From Nitrospirota bacterium (GTDB taxonomy: Bacteria > Nitrospirota > Thermodesulfovibrionia > Thermodesulfovibrionales > JdFR-88): 64,000 nt of DNA. The stretch's first letter is position 1, and every line of letters begins with the position of its first letter. Positions 50,923 through 60,775 of the stretch are shown here, one piece after another. The DNA lies in contig JACWAF010000007.1 of the NCBI GenBank assembly GCA_014874185.1, forward strand, positions 1-64,000, read 5' to 3'. The notes beneath the pieces were generated by a model. The model was not told the DNA's origin, did no database searches, and saw only the letters and a program-made list of their open reading frames with translations. A program made the position numbers and the translations under genes.

Positions 50923-51776
50923 GCCTCAAATTATTCAGGGAGGAAGCAAGAAAAGGGCTCAAGTCCCCCTGCTATGTCCTCTATAGCGAGGACCCCTACT
51001 TTTTGTATGAGGCCAAACGCATGATAAAGGAGACCGTGCCGCCGGAGGCCCGTGATTTCTCCCTCTCGATCTTCGATGCCGAAGAGGGCTTTGAGGCCGA
51101 TGCGCTCCTGAACACACTGAAGGCCGTCCCGTTCATGGGCGGGCGAATGACCGTGCTGGTGGAGGCCGCCCACGAGGTAAAGGAAAAAGAGCTTGCGAAG
51201 ATAAAGGCGTATTGCGCCGCCCCGCTTGCCGAAAGCCTGCTGGTCCTCCTTATGGAAACGAAAAAGGAGCCCGCCGGATTCGGGAAGGCAAAGTGCATGA
51301 GCCTGGCTATTGGGGACGTCCAAACCTGGATAAGGGAGAAGGCCGCCGGGGAAGGACTTACTCTTTCTGTCCAGGCGGTCAATTATCTGGCAGGGGAGTT
51401 CGGGACGGAACCGGGCCTCCTGCCGATGGAGATAAAGAAACTCGCCCTCCTGGGGAAGCCTTCCATAGGGGTTGAGGACATCCGGGCGCTCGCGGAGAGC
51501 ATGGCGGGTTACGGCGCCTTCGACCTGGTAAACGCCTTCCGGAGCAAGGACGTGAATGCCGTTTTTAAATTGTGCAAAGAGGTCTCCGGCCGCCAGCAGG
51601 CGATAATCATGCTTATGGGCGCGCTGAACAGGGAGTTTGAAAGAAGAAAGCTCCCGCCCGCAAAGAAAGACGAACTGTATGCCCTGCTGGCCGAAAGGGA
51701 CATTATGGCCAGGGCGCAATCCGCCGTCTACCCGATCGAGGAGCTTTTTATAAGGCTTCTGGCCCTGGCTGGCTAA
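50919..51776 (+). CDS. holA: DNA polymerase III delta subunit
   Basis: Clamp-loader subunit that opens the beta clamp. 285 residues, slightly shorter than the usual 330-340. Family segments: YVLYSEDPYFLYEAKRMIKE, then a Rossmann-like AAA region, and a three-helix C-terminal collar domain (FDLVNAFRSKDVNAVFKLC). It overlaps the lptE stop by four bases. Confidence 0.88.
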   Translation: MSLKLFREEARKGLKSPCYVLYSEDPYFLYEAKRMIKETVPPEARDFSLSIFDAEEGFEADALLNTLKAVPFMGGRMTVLVEAAHEVKEKELAKIKAYCAAPLAESLLVLLMETKKEPAGFGKAKCMSLAIGDVQTWIREKAAGEGLTLSVQAVNYLAGEFGTEPGLLPMEIKKLALLGKPSIGVEDIRALAESMAGYGAFDLVNAFRSKDVNAVFKLCKEVSGRQQAIIMLMGALNREFERRKLPPAKKDELYALLAERDIMARAQSAVYPIEELFIRLLALAG

Positions 51777-51820
51777 TAAGGCGCTGAAATGGATTTGCTT
51801 GCCGATGATCGCGGAGCGGC

Positions 51821-51903
51821 CATTGCGAGGAGCCTAGGGCGACGAAGCAATCTCCAAATCGTCGATTTCAAAGGAGTCAGATTGCTTCGCTCCGCTCGCA
51901 ATG
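51821..51903. repeat. MITE-like inverted repeat between holA and rpsT
   Basis: Terminal arms cattgcgag (51821-51829) and ctcgcaatg (51895-51903) plus inner arms gaagcaatct (51844-51853) and agattgcttc (51879-51888). This gcgag...gaagcaatct type of palindrome is a widespread dispersed intergenic repeat in several phyla. No coding sequence lies in this gap. Confidence 0.75.
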
Positions 51904-51931
51904 ACGATGAAATCCAGTTTTTCAGCCGGTA

Positions 51932-52216
51932 TTAGACAGATGCCGGCTTGCTTGCGGCCCTGGCTAGCCTGGATATCTTTCTTGAGGCCGTGTTCTTGTG
52001 GATTACACCCTTCGACGCGGCCTTGGCATAAGCGGAGACGGCGCCCTTCAGGGCCGTGGCTTTCACTTCGGGATCGGCCCCGGCAACCGCCTTCGATACC
52101 TTCTTCGACGCGGTCTTCAGCGCGCTCTTCACGGCAACGTTCTTCTCATGCCTTTTTTCCGCCTGCCTCACCCTCTTGATGGCCGAAAGGTTCTTCTTTT
52201 TTCTGGTAGTAGCCAA
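51932..52216 (-). CDS. rpsT: Small ribosomal subunit protein S20
   Basis: 94 residues, the usual size. Basic helical sequence beginning ATTRKKKNLSAIKRVRQAEK and containing KSALKTASKKVSKAV and GVIHKNTASRKISRLARAA, the S20 signature. TTG start at 52216 with GAGGTAAG six bases upstream. Transcribed alone from the promoter at 52255-52284. Confidence 0.95.
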   Translation of the reverse strand: MATTRKKKNLSAIKRVRQAEKRHEKNVAVKSALKTASKKVSKAVAGADPEVKATALKGAVSAYAKAASKGVIHKNTASRKISRLARAASKPASV

Positions 52217-52254
52217 ATGTGCTTACCTCATATTTGAAATTTGATTCAGCCAAT

Positions 52255-52284
52255 AAATTAGCACATTTTTCCTGATAAAATCAA
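52255..52284 (-). promoter_or_regulatory. Promoter of rpsT
   Basis: On the minus strand TTGATT (52284-52279), 18-base spacer, TAATTT (52260-52255) with TGc before it. Leader about 30 bases containing GAGGTAAG. Confidence 0.55.
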
Positions 52285-52291
52285 CCGGATT

Positions 52292-52320
52292 TTGGCATAA
52301 GCCGCGCTCTTGTGTTAAAT
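52292..52320 (+). promoter_or_regulatory. Promoter of the aconitase gene
   Basis: TTGGCA (52292-52297), 17-base spacer, TTAAAT (52315-52320). The approximately 90-base leader ends with GAGGGAGCG before the ATG. Confidence 0.5.
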
Positions 52321-52418
52321 TAAAAAGCTGTTTTAAAGTACTTTTTTTTTAATCTTGATTCCAGTAAATAGGGGTCCCCGAAAAACCGCAGGCTTTTTTG
52401 GGGCAGAGGGAGCGATAG

Positions 52419-54362
52419 ATGGGCAAGAACGTAGCAGAGAAGATAATAGGGTCTCATCTGGCATACGGGGAGGCAAAGGCGGGCGCGGAGGTGGGGGTCC
52501 GGATAGACGAGGTCTATACCCAGGACGCAACCGGCACGATGGCCTGGCTTCAGTTCGAGGCCATCGGGGTAGGCAGGGTGAAGGTGCCGCTTGCGGTCTC
52601 CTACGTGGACCACAACATGCTTCAGTCCAACTTCATGAACGCCGATGACCACGAGTTCCTGCGCACCTCGTCCGCCGCGTTCGGGGCCTGGTTCTCAAGG
52701 CCAGGAAACGGCATATCCCACCAGGTGAACCTGGAGCGTTTCTCCGCCCCCGGAAAGATCGCCCTCGGCACGGACAGCCATACCCCCACCGGCGGAGGCA
52801 TGGGGATGCTGGCAATCGGCGTGGGCGGCCTTGACGCGGCCACCGTCATGGCCGGGGCGCCTTTCGAGCTGCGCATGCCCGAGGTTGTGCGCGTGGTGCT
52901 TACCGGAAAGCTCAGGAGGCCCTGGGTTGCCGCAATGGATATCATCCTGGAGCTTTTGCGAAGGCTGACCGTAAAGGGCGGCGTGGGGAAAATAATCGAA
53001 TACTCAGGCCCCGGGGTAGGCGAGCTCTCGGTGCCGGAAAGGGCCACAATAACCAATATGGGCGCGGAGCTTGGCGCGACCAGTTCCATCTTCCCAAGCG
53101 ATGAGAGGACCTTCCACTTCCTCAAGGCCCAGGGCAGGGAAAAGGATTGGGTGGAACTCACGGCTGATGTTGATGCCGTTTATTCCCAGACCATAGAGAT
53201 AGACCTCTCCGCCCTGGAACCGCTAATCGCCATGCCCCACAGCCCGGACAGCGTAAGGCCCGTCCGCGAGCTTGCTGGCACCAGGGTGAACCAGGCCTGC
53301 ATCGGAAGCTGCACCAACTCCTCCTACATGGCCCTTAAAGAAGTCGCCTCGGTCCTGAAAGGCAGGACCGTTGCCCCAGGGGTGAGCCTTCTTCTGAACC
53401 CAGGCTCAAAGCAGGTCTACACGATGCTGGCTGGCGAGGGGGTAATAAGCGAACTGGTCTCTGCCGGTGTGCGGATGCTGGAGTCTTCCTGCGGTCCCTG
53501 TATAGGCATGGGCGGTGCCCCCGGTTCGGGCCATGTATCAGTCCGCAGCTATAACAGGAACTTCAAAGGCAGAAGCGGCACAAAGGACGCGTCCGTTTAC
53601 CTTGCGAACCCGCTCGTTTGCGCCCTCTTCGCCCTGAAAGGCGAGATGGTTGATCCATTGAAGTCCGATATCCAGGTTGACATTGCGAAGGAGCCGGACA
53701 AATATCTCATTAACGATAACATGCTCATTCCGCCCTCGGCCGAAAAAGCGGGAATCAGCAAAGGCCCGAACATTAAAGAAGTGCCGCTTAAAACTCCCGT
53801 CGAGGAGACCATAGAGGCCGATGCCCTTCTGGTGGTGGGCGACAACATTACGACCGATGACATCATGCCCGCCGGCTCCCAGATACTGCCCCTGCGCTCG
53901 AATATCCCGGCCATCTCCGAGTACGTTTACACGGGCATAGACGAGGGCTTCTCAAGGCGCGCCAGGGAGGTGCGGGAGAAGGGCGGCACAATAATAGTTG
54001 GCGGAGAGAATTACGGGCAGGGCTCTTCCAGGGAGCACGCCGCGCTTGCCCCCATGTTCCTTGGCGTAAAGGCCGTGATCGCGAAGTCCTTCGCCCGCAT
54101 ACACAGGGCGAACCTGATAAACTTCGGCATCCTGCCCCTGACATTTAAAAACCCGGAGGACTACTCAAAAGTAGCCAAGGGCGACAGGCTTTGCATAAAA
54201 GGCGTGCGCGATTCCCTGAAGGGCGCGCAAAACTATGTGGTTGAAGACCTCACAAAGGGCATATCCTTCGAGGCGGTCTCCAACCTGACCCCGCGTGAGG
54301 CCGAGCTTGTGCTTGCAGGCGGCCTCCTGCCTTATACCAGGGCCAGGTTTTCCGGGAAATAG
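52419..54362 (+). CDS. Aconitate hydratase
   Basis: Interconverts citrate and isocitrate in the TCA cycle via a [4Fe-4S] cluster. 647 residues. Cluster cysteines are in IGSCTNSSYMAL and SSCGPCIGMGGAPGSGHV. The C-terminal swivel domain includes GDNITTDDIMPAGSQ and the NYGQGSSREHAALAP motif. The length is near that of the short bacterial/mitochondrial-like aconitases, shorter than AcnA (about 890) and AcnB. Isopropylmalate isomerase is normally split into LeuC and LeuD, so a fused 647-residue form favours aconitase; homoaconitase is less likely. Single gene with its own promoter. Confidence 0.9.
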   Translation: MGKNVAEKIIGSHLAYGEAKAGAEVGVRIDEVYTQDATGTMAWLQFEAIGVGRVKVPLAVSYVDHNMLQSNFMNADDHEFLRTSSAAFGAWFSRPGNGISHQVNLERFSAPGKIALGTDSHTPTGGGMGMLAIGVGGLDAATVMAGAPFELRMPEVVRVVLTGKLRRPWVAAMDIILELLRRLTVKGGVGKIIEYSGPGVGELSVPERATITNMGAELGATSSIFPSDERTFHFLKAQGREKDWVELTADVDAVYSQTIEIDLSALEPLIAMPHSPDSVRPVRELAGTRVNQACIGSCTNSSYMALKEVASVLKGRTVAPGVSLLLNPGSKQVYTMLAGEGVISELVSAGVRMLESSCGPCIGMGGAPGSGHVSVRSYNRNFKGRSGTKDASVYLANPLVCALFALKGEMVDPLKSDIQVDIAKEPDKYLINDNMLIPPSAEKAGISKGPNIKEVPLKTPVEETIEADALLVVGDNITTDDIMPAGSQILPLRSNIPAISEYVYTGIDEGFSRRAREVREKGGTIIVGGENYGQGSSREHAALAPMFLGVKAVIAKSFARIHRANLINFGILPLTFKNPEDYSKVAKGDRLCIKGVRDSLKGAQNYVVEDLTKGISFEAVSNLTPREAELVLAGGLLPYTRARFSGK

Positions 54363-54766
54363 AAAAGAGAACACCGGAACCCGCAAAATCGGAACGTCTT
54401 TTGGCCCAAAGGGCCCAACCAGCTCAGATTTAGATTAGTCTTTGCTGCCGCTTTCTCCCCGGTTCCGTTTCTGGGCGTAAACATTCGTCGCAGGGAAATA
54501 AAGCCATTCATCCGCTCCGCCGTATACGGCGATTGCCCTGCACGGTTACGGGCCTGGCACTCAAAACATCTGCCCGGTCAGATCAGCCGGCTCGCTCAAA
54601 AAGGGCGGGATTCCCCGCCCCTGCTCCTCAGGGTTTGCGCTACTGAGAACGGAACCAGGGCTTTTACCTTATAAAAAATAAGGGCAGTGAAGATAATTTT
54701 TTAACTGGATTTCTTTTTTGGGGGTTGCCCCCCATACAGGTAAGGGGCGGGGGGCGGGATTAGATA
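54363..54766. other. 404-base gap without a gene
   Basis: No reading frame with family resemblance, and no tRNA cloverleaf. The sequence contains scattered short palindromes (gggcccaaagggccc-like near 54400; gttccgtttct/agaacggaac pairing between about 54465 and 54650) and a minus-strand terminator. It may be decayed repeat or a remnant, but I cannot identify one. Confidence 0.55.
54598..54620 (-). terminator. Minus-strand terminator after cdd
   Basis: Read on the minus strand: gggcgg (54620-54615) pairs with ccgccc (54608-54603) around ggaatc, then five T. About 150 bases past the cdd stop, so it can end the TPR-cdd transcript. Confidence 0.55.
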
Positions 54767-55159
54767 TTATTCCGGTTTTACAAACGGAAAAGGCAGCAGC
54801 TCTTTGATTCCGAACACCCGGATGGCATCTTTCGAAGAGACGATAATCTTCAAGTTCGGTGCGAACTCGAAGAGCATCTGCCTGCACGCCCCGCATGGAA
54901 AGCAGGCCTCACCGTCCGAACAGGAGACAGCCATGGCCGTGAACTCCCTCTCGCCTTCGGACAACGCCTTCAGAAGCGCCACCCGCTCCGCGCACATCGC
55001 GAGCATCAGCGAGTAGTTCTCCACGTTGCACCCGGTGTAGACCTTTCCATCTGAAGACAGGATTGCCGCGCCCACTTTAAATCCTGAGTAAGGGGCTATC
55101 GCGTTTTTGAGTGCGTCTTCGGCGGCTCTTGCAAGGCGCTCTATCTCGTCCTGAAGCAA
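54767..55159 (-). CDS. cdd: Cytidine deaminase
   Basis: Zinc enzyme that deaminates cytidine and deoxycytidine in pyrimidine salvage. 130 residues, the homotetrameric type. Zinc and catalytic motif MLAMCAERVALLKAL (Cys-Ala-Glu) and FPCGACRQMLFEF. Substrate-binding GAAILSSDGKVYTGCNVEN. It starts three bases after the TPR lipoprotein stop in the same direction. Confidence 0.94.
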   Translation of the reverse strand: MLQDEIERLARAAEDALKNAIAPYSGFKVGAAILSSDGKVYTGCNVENYSLMLAMCAERVALLKALSEGEREFTAMAVSCSDGEACFPCGACRQMLFEFAPNLKIIVSSKDAIRVFGIKELLPFPFVKPE

Positions 55160-55162
55160 GGG

Positions 55163-55849
55163 CTAATACCTGAATATCTCCAGCAGGTTCCGGGTCTGGT
55201 CTTCTTCAACCGGGACGGAGGCCTTTCTGCCTATCTCGTCCTCGGCCTTTTTCATGTCGCCCTTGAATGCCGGATCAAGCTTTACGGCTTTTCCAAGCGC
55301 GTCCGAAGCGGAGCCGTAATCGCCGCTTTCCTTATAGGCCAGAGCCAGACCGTAGTAGGCTGGATAGAAGTCCGGCGCCCGGAGCAGTGCGCTCTTGAAC
55401 TCGTTTACCGCGTCATCATACTTCTGCTCCCGGTAGTTGGCCAGGGCGATGTTGTAGAAGGCCTTCTGCGGGGTCTCGTAAAGGGGGTTCAAAAGCGCCT
55501 TTTTGCAGTCGGCAATGCCCTGGTCATAGAGCTTCATCTTTATCTCGACCGTACAGAGGTTGTTATAGGCATCTGAGTAGTTCTTGTCCAGCGAGACGGC
55601 CTTCTGAAAGGAGTTCTTCGCGTTTTGCAGGTCGTCGAATTTCAGATATACAAAGCCCAGGGCGTTATAGATGTCTTTATTGCTTTTATCGTATTCCAGG
55701 GCCTTCTGGAACTCTATATAGGCCGGCTGAAACTGGTTGTCTTTTATGTAGGAGAGCCCCATGTCGTAATGCATGACCGCCTGCTTGCTGGGCCCGGCGC
55801 ATCCGGCAATCAGGGCAAAGGCTAACAGCATGAGAATTTTTTTCAGCAT
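55163..55849 (-). CDS. TPR-repeat lipoprotein (PilF/PilW-like)
   Basis: 228 residues. Signal with lipobox ALIAGC (Cys at 17), then about five to six tetratricopeptide repeats (for example YIEFQKALEYDKSNKDIYNA and AKNSFQKAVSLDKNYSDAYN). TPR lipoproteins of this size serve as pilotins for type IV pilus or secretin assembly; a secretin cluster is in this window, but 8 kb away. The start lacks a clear ribosome site. The specific role is not certain. Confidence 0.8.
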   Translation of the reverse strand: MLKKILMLLAFALIAGCAGPSKQAVMHYDMGLSYIKDNQFQPAYIEFQKALEYDKSNKDIYNALGFVYLKFDDLQNAKNSFQKAVSLDKNYSDAYNNLCTVEIKMKLYDQGIADCKKALLNPLYETPQKAFYNIALANYREQKYDDAVNEFKSALLRAPDFYPAYYGLALAYKESGDYGSASDALGKAVKLDPAFKGDMKKAEDEIGRKASVPVEEDQTRNLLEIFRY

Positions 55850-55919
55850 CGGAATAAATTAACAGAAAACACCGGGGCAAGTAAACATGACCAGCACCGG
55901 CCCTGCACCGCGGCGCAGC

Positions 55920-56762
55920 CTAAACCCGTCCCCTCTTTATCGCGTCAGCCACCCTGACCGCCCGCACGGTCTCTTTCACGTCGTGCGCGCGGACGATGTT
56001 GGCCCCGTTCATCACGGCTATCGCCGCGGCCGCAAGCGTGCCCTCAAGCCTTTCATCCGGCGGAAGCCCGCCAAGTATGTGCCCTATGAACGCCTTCCTG
56101 GACACCCCGATTAGCAGGGGCTTCTCAAGCCCTGTAAAGATGTTCAGGTTTTTCAGGATATCAAGGTTGTGGTCATATGTCTTTCCGAAGCCTATGCCGG
56201 GGTCTATTATGATCCTGTCCCCGGCCACTCCGGCCTTTGCGGCTATCCGGATTGACTCCCTCAGATAGTCCATTATCTCCGGTATCAGGGCGTCGTAAAC
56301 GGGGTCCTTCTGCATATCGCGCGGTGTGCCCTTGATGTGCATGAGGATTACCGGGACGCCGTACCGGGCGGCAAGGGATGGCATCTCAGGGTCGAACCGC
56401 AGGCCGCTTATGTCGTTTACGATATCCGCGCCCTCATCCAGCGCGGCGCGGGCCACGCCGGATTTGTATGTGTCTATCGAAATGGGGATTTTTGAGTGCT
56501 TCCGTATCTCCCTGATTACCGGGAGGACGCGCCGGAGTTCCTCTTCCAGTGGGACGGGCTCCGAGCCGGGCCGGGTGGACTCACCCCCGATGTCCAGTAT
56601 ATCCGCCCCGTCCTCCGTCATTTTGAACGCGGCGCGAACGGCTTCCCGGCAGTCGAAGAATTTGCCCGGGTCTGAAAACGAATCGGGGGTGACATTTATC
56701 ACCCCCATAATCAAGGTCCTTTGATTCAAGCCCGGTGTCCGGCCGCGCAGGAGGAGACGCAA
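55920..56762 (-). CDS. folP: Dihydropteroate synthase
   Basis: Condenses pterin pyrophosphate with p-aminobenzoate in folate synthesis, which supplies the C1 carrier for the Wood-Ljungdahl pathway. 280 residues, TIM barrel. Signatures: MGVINVTPDSFSDPGKFF, DILDIGGESTRPGSEPV, IDPGIGFGKTYDHNLDIL and GVSRKAFIGH. TTG start at 56762, six bases after the ftsH stop. ftsH-folP order is common. Confidence 0.95.
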   Translation of the reverse strand: MRLLLRGRTPGLNQRTLIMGVINVTPDSFSDPGKFFDCREAVRAAFKMTEDGADILDIGGESTRPGSEPVPLEEELRRVLPVIREIRKHSKIPISIDTYKSGVARAALDEGADIVNDISGLRFDPEMPSLAARYGVPVILMHIKGTPRDMQKDPVYDALIPEIMDYLRESIRIAAKAGVAGDRIIIDPGIGFGKTYDHNLDILKNLNIFTGLEKPLLIGVSRKAFIGHILGGLPPDERLEGTLAAAAIAVMNGANIVRAHDVKETVRAVRVADAIKRGRV

Positions 56763-56768
56763 TCGGCC

Positions 56769-58583
56769 CTAGACGCCTTCCAGGGCCGGGGTCCCGGAAT
56801 TATACTCGCCCATCATGGCCTCGATCTCGTCATTATCCATCGTCTCCCTTTCGAGGAGTTTTTTGGCGAACTTCTCCAGAAGGCCGCGGTTTCTGGTAAG
56901 CAGGTCCTTTGCGTCCTTGTAGGCCGAAAAGACAAAATCCTTCACTTCTTCGTCTATGTCCTCGGCCGTCCTTTCGCTGTAGTCCTTGTGCTTGGCTATC
57001 TCACGACCAAGGAATATCTGTTCGTCCTTTTTCCCGAAGGTGAGCGGGCCCATCTTGTCGCTCATGCCCCAGTCGGTTACCATCTTTCGGGCAAGCTCGG
57101 TGGCCTTTTCGATGTCGTTTCCGGCGCCGGTGGTCATGTGGTCCAGGGCGATCTCCTCGGCGGCCCTTCCGCCCATGAGGACGCGCAGGACCTTCAGAAG
57201 GAAGTCCCTGGAGTATGTGTACCTGTCGTCAATCGGGAGCTGCTGGGTGACGCCCAGGGCCCTTCCGCGGGGTATTATGCTTACCTTGTGTATCGGGTCG
57301 GTGCCGGGTATAAGCTTGGCAACCAGAGCGTGCCCGGCCTCGTGGTAAGCGGTGTTCTTTTTCTCTTCCTCGCTTATTATCATGCTCCGGCGCTCTACGC
57401 CCATCAGGAGCTTGTCTTTTGCCATCTCGAAGTCCACAAGCTCCACCTTGGCCTTGTTCTTTCTTGCGGCAAAAAGGGCGGCCTCGTTGACCAGGTTCGC
57501 CAGGTCGGCGCCTGAGAACCCCGGAGTGCCGCGCGCTATCCGGGCCATGGACACGTTCTCGTCAAGGGGGACGCTCTTTGAGTGCACCTTCAGTATCTCT
57601 TCGCGCCCCTTCACGTCCGGAAGCGGCACGACCACCTGCCTGTCGAACCGGCCTGGCCTCAGAAGCGCGGGGTCAAGCACGTCCGGCCTGTTCGTGGCGG
57701 CTATGACTATGATGCCTTCCTTGCCTTCGAAGCCGTCCATCTCCACAAGGAGCTGGTTCAGGGTCTGCTCGCGCTCGTCATGGCCGCCGCCAAGGCCCGC
57801 GCCGCGCAGCCTGCCAACCGCGTCTATCTCGTCTATGAAGATGATGCAGGGGGCGTTCTTTTTGGCCTGCTCGAAGAGGTCCCGCACGCGGGAAGCGCCA
57901 ACGCCTACGAACATCTCCACGAAATCCGAGCCGGAGATGCTGAAGAACGGCACGGCGGCTTCCCCGGCAATGGCCTTGGCAAGCAGGGTCTTGCCGGTCC
58001 CCGGAGCGCCTACGAGGAGCACGCCTTTGGGGATTTTACCCCCCAAACGGGAGAATTTCTGCGGGTCTTTTAAAAAGTCTATTATTTCAGTTACCTCGTC
58101 TTTGGCCTCTTCTATCCCGGCAACATCGGAAAAGGTTATCTTGACGGACTTGTCCGAGATCAACTTCACCCTTGCCTTGCCAAACGACAAGGCCTTGTTT
58201 CCGCCCGTTTGCATCTGCCGCATGAAGAAGATCCAGATCACGACAAGAAGCAGAATAGGGCCGAACGAGAAGAACACGTTTACGTACCAGGGATTTTCCT
58301 CCGGCGGCTTGGCGGTGATCTTCACCCCTTTGTTCCTCAGGTCGGTGACAAACTCCGGGTACTCCGGCGTATATGACTTGAACTCTTTTCCGTCCTTGAA
58401 GCGGCCGGTCACGAGGTTCTGCTTTATGATTACATTGTCCACCTGGCCCTGGTCCACTTTCTGCATGAGGTCTGAAAAGGCAATCTCCTCCTGGGTCTTT
58501 TTGGGCGTGTTGAGGAGATTGAACAGAAGTATCATGAGGACCCCGATCAGGAGCCATATGAACAGGCCTCTGGCTATGTTCAA
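56769..58583 (-). CDS. ftsH: ATP-dependent zinc metalloprotease FtsH
   Basis: Membrane AAA protease that degrades misfolded and regulatory membrane proteins. 604 residues: two N-terminal membrane helices with a periplasmic domain between, AAA module with Walker [18 protein letters not shown], second region of homology [15 protein letters not shown], and zinc motif HEAGH in [19 protein letters not shown] start with GGAGGTAAG upstream at 11-base spacing. Runs with folP. Confidence 0.96.
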   Translation of the reverse strand: MNIARGLFIWLLIGVLMILLFNLLNTPKKTQEEIAFSDLMQKVDQGQVDNVIIKQNLVTGRFKDGKEFKSYTPEYPEFVTDLRNKGVKITAKPPEENPWYVNVFFSFGPILLLVVIWIFFMRQMQTGGNKALSFGKARVKLISDKSVKITFSDVAGIEEAKDEVTEIIDFLKDPQKFSRLGGKIPKGVLLVGAPGTGKTLLAKAIAGEAAVPFFSISGSDFVEMFVGVGASRVRDLFEQAKKNAPCIIFIDEIDAVGRLRGAGLGGGHDEREQTLNQLLVEMDGFEGKEGIIVIAATNRPDVLDPALLRPGRFDRQVVVPLPDVKGREEILKVHSKSVPLDENVSMARIARGTPGFSGADLANLVNEAALFAARKNKAKVELVDFEMAKDKLLMGVERRSMIISEEEKKNTAYHEAGHALVAKLIPGTDPIHKVSIIPRGRALGVTQQLPIDDRYTYSRDFLLKVLRVLMGGRAAEEIALDHMTTGAGNDIEKATELARKMVTDWGMSDKMGPLTFGKKDEQIFLGREIAKHKDYSERTAEDIDEEVKDFVFSAYKDAKDLLTRNRGLLEKFAKKLLERETMDNDEIEAMMGEYNSGTPALEGV

Positions 58584-58634
58584 TTTAATCGCTTACCTCC
58601 ACAAGTTATTTTAACATATAACATTAAAGCGCCT

Positions 58635-59357
58635 CTATTTCAGGATGCCTGTTTCCGTCTTCTGCATCGAAATGAGTTCCCTTATCCCGCTATCGGCAAG
58701 GGCCAGGAGCTGTTTCAGTTCGCCGAGCCCGAAGGGCTGCTGCTCGGCGGTCCCCTGCACCTCCACGAACTTGCCGCTTCCGGTCATTACCACGTTCATG
58801 TCCACCTCGGCCTGCGAGTCCTCGGCATAACACAGGTCCAGCCTGGGTTCTCCGTTCACTATGCCCACGCTTATGGCGGCAAGGTAGTCCAGGAGGGGCA
58901 TTTTTTCTATTATCCCCTTCTTGACCGCGCCCGAAAGGGCGTCGTGAAGACACAGATAAGCGCCGGTTATTGCCGCCGTGCGGGTGCCGCCGTCGGCCTC
59001 GATGACGTCGCAGTCTATCCAGACCGTCCTCTCCCCCAGGGCCGAGAGATTCGCCACGGAGCGCAGGCTGCGCCCTATGAGCCGCTGTATCTCATGGGTC
59101 CTGCCGCCGACCCTGCCCTGGGTGCTCTCCCTCATGGTGCGCGTCTGGGTGGAGCGGGGCAGCATGGAATACTCCGCCGTTATCCATCCCTTTCTCTGGT
59201 CCTTCAGGAACATCGGGACCTTCTCTTCGATAGTGGCCGCGCAGATAAGCCTCGTGCGGCCCATCTCTATCAATACCGAGCCTTCGGCCTGCGATATGAA
59301 ATTGCGGGTGATGCGCACATCTCTCAGTTCGTCATTTCTTCTTCCATCGGGCCTCAT
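58635..59357 (-). CDS. rph: Ribonuclease PH
   Basis: Phosphorolytic 3' exoribonuclease for tRNA maturation. 240 residues from the ATG at 59357 ([14 protein letters not shown]), chosen because GGAGG lies five bases upstream; an ATG at 59381 would add eight non-conserved residues. Family motifs: [48 protein letters not shown]. The start lies inside the 3' end of murI, so the two are translationally linked. Confidence 0.94.
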   Translation of the reverse strand: MRPDGRRNDELRDVRITRNFISQAEGSVLIEMGRTRLICAATIEEKVPMFLKDQRKGWITAEYSMLPRSTQTRTMRESTQGRVGGRTHEIQRLIGRSLRSVANLSALGERTVWIDCDVIEADGGTRTAAITGAYLCLHDALSGAVKKGIIEKMPLLDYLAAISVGIVNGEPRLDLCYAEDSQAEVDMNVVMTGSGKFVEVQGTAEQQPFGLGELKQLLALADSGIRELISMQKTETGILK

Positions 59358-60159
59358 TCCATACCTCCGTGAGTTTGACATCCTGTATAAGCGCGTCCGG
59401 GCCCAGAAACCTGCTGCCGAGGAACTTGAATTTCTGCGGGGCGTCGGTGGAATAGAATTCCCTCTCGCTTCCCCCTTCCGGGTTCAGCAGGCCTTTTTCC
59501 TGAAGCAGTCCGCTTATCTCCCGGGCCGTTTCGGCCCCGGAGTCTATCAGTATAACCTTTTTCCCCATCACTTTAGAGATGGTTTTTTTCAGCAGGGGAT
59601 AATGCGTGCAGCCCAGCACCAGCGTGTCTATATCATGTTTTTTAAGCGGGTGCAGGTATTTTTCGGCCGTTAAAAGGGCCACCTGGTTGTCCACCCAGCC
59701 CTCTTCAACCAGGGGGACGAAGAGGGGGCATGCCTGCGTGAATATCTCCACCCCCGGGTCGAGGGACTTCATCGTCCTGGCGTAGGCGCCGCTCTTTATC
59801 GTGGTCTCGGTCCCGATGACGCCCACCCGGCCTGTTTTTGTGGCGCGCAAAGCGGCCCTGGCCCCCGGCCCTATCACCCCGATCACATCTATATCCACCG
59901 ATTCCCGTATCTTTTCAAGGCTTATCGCGCTTGCCGTATTGCAGGCTATTACCAGCAGTTTTATCTCTCTGGACATGAGAAAGCCCGTGTTTTCGAAGCT
60001 GTACCGGACTATTACCTCCGGAGACCTTATCCCATAAGGCACGCGGGCGGTATCGCCCAGGTAGATCGTGTTCTCGCCGGGCAAATGGCGGATTATCTCC
60101 TTGAGGACGGTGAGCCCGCCCAGGCCGGAGTCGAAGACGCCGATCGCCCTCCTATTCAT
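59332..60159 (-). CDS. murI: Glutamate racemase
   Basis: Makes D-glutamate for peptidoglycan. 275 residues. The two catalytic cysteine regions are present, [15 protein letters not shown] and [14 protein letters not shown], with the N-terminal [14 protein letters not shown]. It overlaps rph at its 3' end and the GerMN gene by eight bases at its 5' end. Together with the amidase it forms a small cell-wall block. Confidence 0.95.
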   Translation of the reverse strand: MNRRAIGVFDSGLGGLTVLKEIIRHLPGENTIYLGDTARVPYGIRSPEVIVRYSFENTGFLMSREIKLLVIACNTASAISLEKIRESVDIDVIGVIGPGARAALRATKTGRVGVIGTETTIKSGAYARTMKSLDPGVEIFTQACPLFVPLVEEGWVDNQVALLTAEKYLHPLKKHDIDTLVLGCTHYPLLKKTISKVMGKKVILIDSGAETAREISGLLQEKGLLNPEGGSEREFYSTDAPQKFKFLGSRFLGPDALIQDVKLTEVWNEARWKKK

Positions 60160-60769
60160 GCACGGGCCCCTTTCCGGTCAATGCAAGCTCTCCCAGGGGC
60201 CTGTCCGCGTATATATGCCCGCCGATGCTCTCCACTTCCTTGCCTTCTATCAGCAGCCGGACGTCCGAGATCCCTTCGACATTGGACATCATTGTTTCAT
60301 AAAGACCCCTCAGGAGCAGGAACTCCGAGACGGCATCCCCCTGGAAGTTGCTCCTGAATTCGTCTGAAAGCTCCACATACAGGATGCCGTCCGTCCCGAA
60401 ATACACGTTCAGTACCCTTACGTTATGCGGTATAGCCGACTGGCCCATCCCCACGGGGCCTTTCAGGTATTCCTTCAGGGCGGAATATGCCGCGTCTTCC
60501 CTGTCGGTGAATGCCGCCACAGAGCGCTCCTCCATCTGCAGATGGCCCGATACCGGATAATATACCCGGATATATGAGACGGCGCCGGATGGAGGCGCTT
60601 CCAGCGCGCCGGTATTGACCTGCACCCATTTGAAAACCCCTTTCGTCAGGAACAGATATCCCCCGGCTGCCCCGGCCGCGAAGATGACGAGCGCCATCAG
60701 CAGCAACGGCCATTTCGGCTTGCGCTTTGGCTGAATGGAGCCCGTTCCGGCATGAAGCTCTTTTTCCAT
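60152..60769 (-). CDS. GerMN domain membrane protein
   Basis: 205 residues: a membrane helix near the N-terminus (WPLLLMALVIFAAGAAGGYL), then a GerMN domain with EDAAYSALKEYLKGPVGMGQ and LLRGLYETMMSNVEGISDVR. In spore formers GerM and relatives act in envelope remodelling; in Gram-negative bacteria the function is not established. It lies between a cell-wall amidase and murI, which suggests a peptidoglycan role. Confidence 0.8.
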   Translation of the reverse strand: MEKELHAGTGSIQPKRKPKWPLLLMALVIFAAGAAGGYLFLTKGVFKWVQVNTGALEAPPSGAVSYIRVYYPVSGHLQMEERSVAAFTDREDAAYSALKEYLKGPVGMGQSAIPHNVRVLNVYFGTDGILYVELSDEFRSNFQGDAVSEFLLLRGLYETMMSNVEGISDVRLLIEGKEVESIGGHIYADRPLGELALTGKGPVHE

Positions 60770-60775
60770 TATCCG

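Noticed and set aside
52419-54362. Fused LeuC-LeuD isopropylmalate isomerase
   Set aside because: Both halves are in one chain with aconitase-type motifs, and no leuA/leuB genes are nearby.
54363-54766. tRNA or small RNA gene in the gap after aconitase
   Set aside because: No acceptor/T-arm pattern (such as GTTCGAATC) or cloverleaf was found; only short palindromes.
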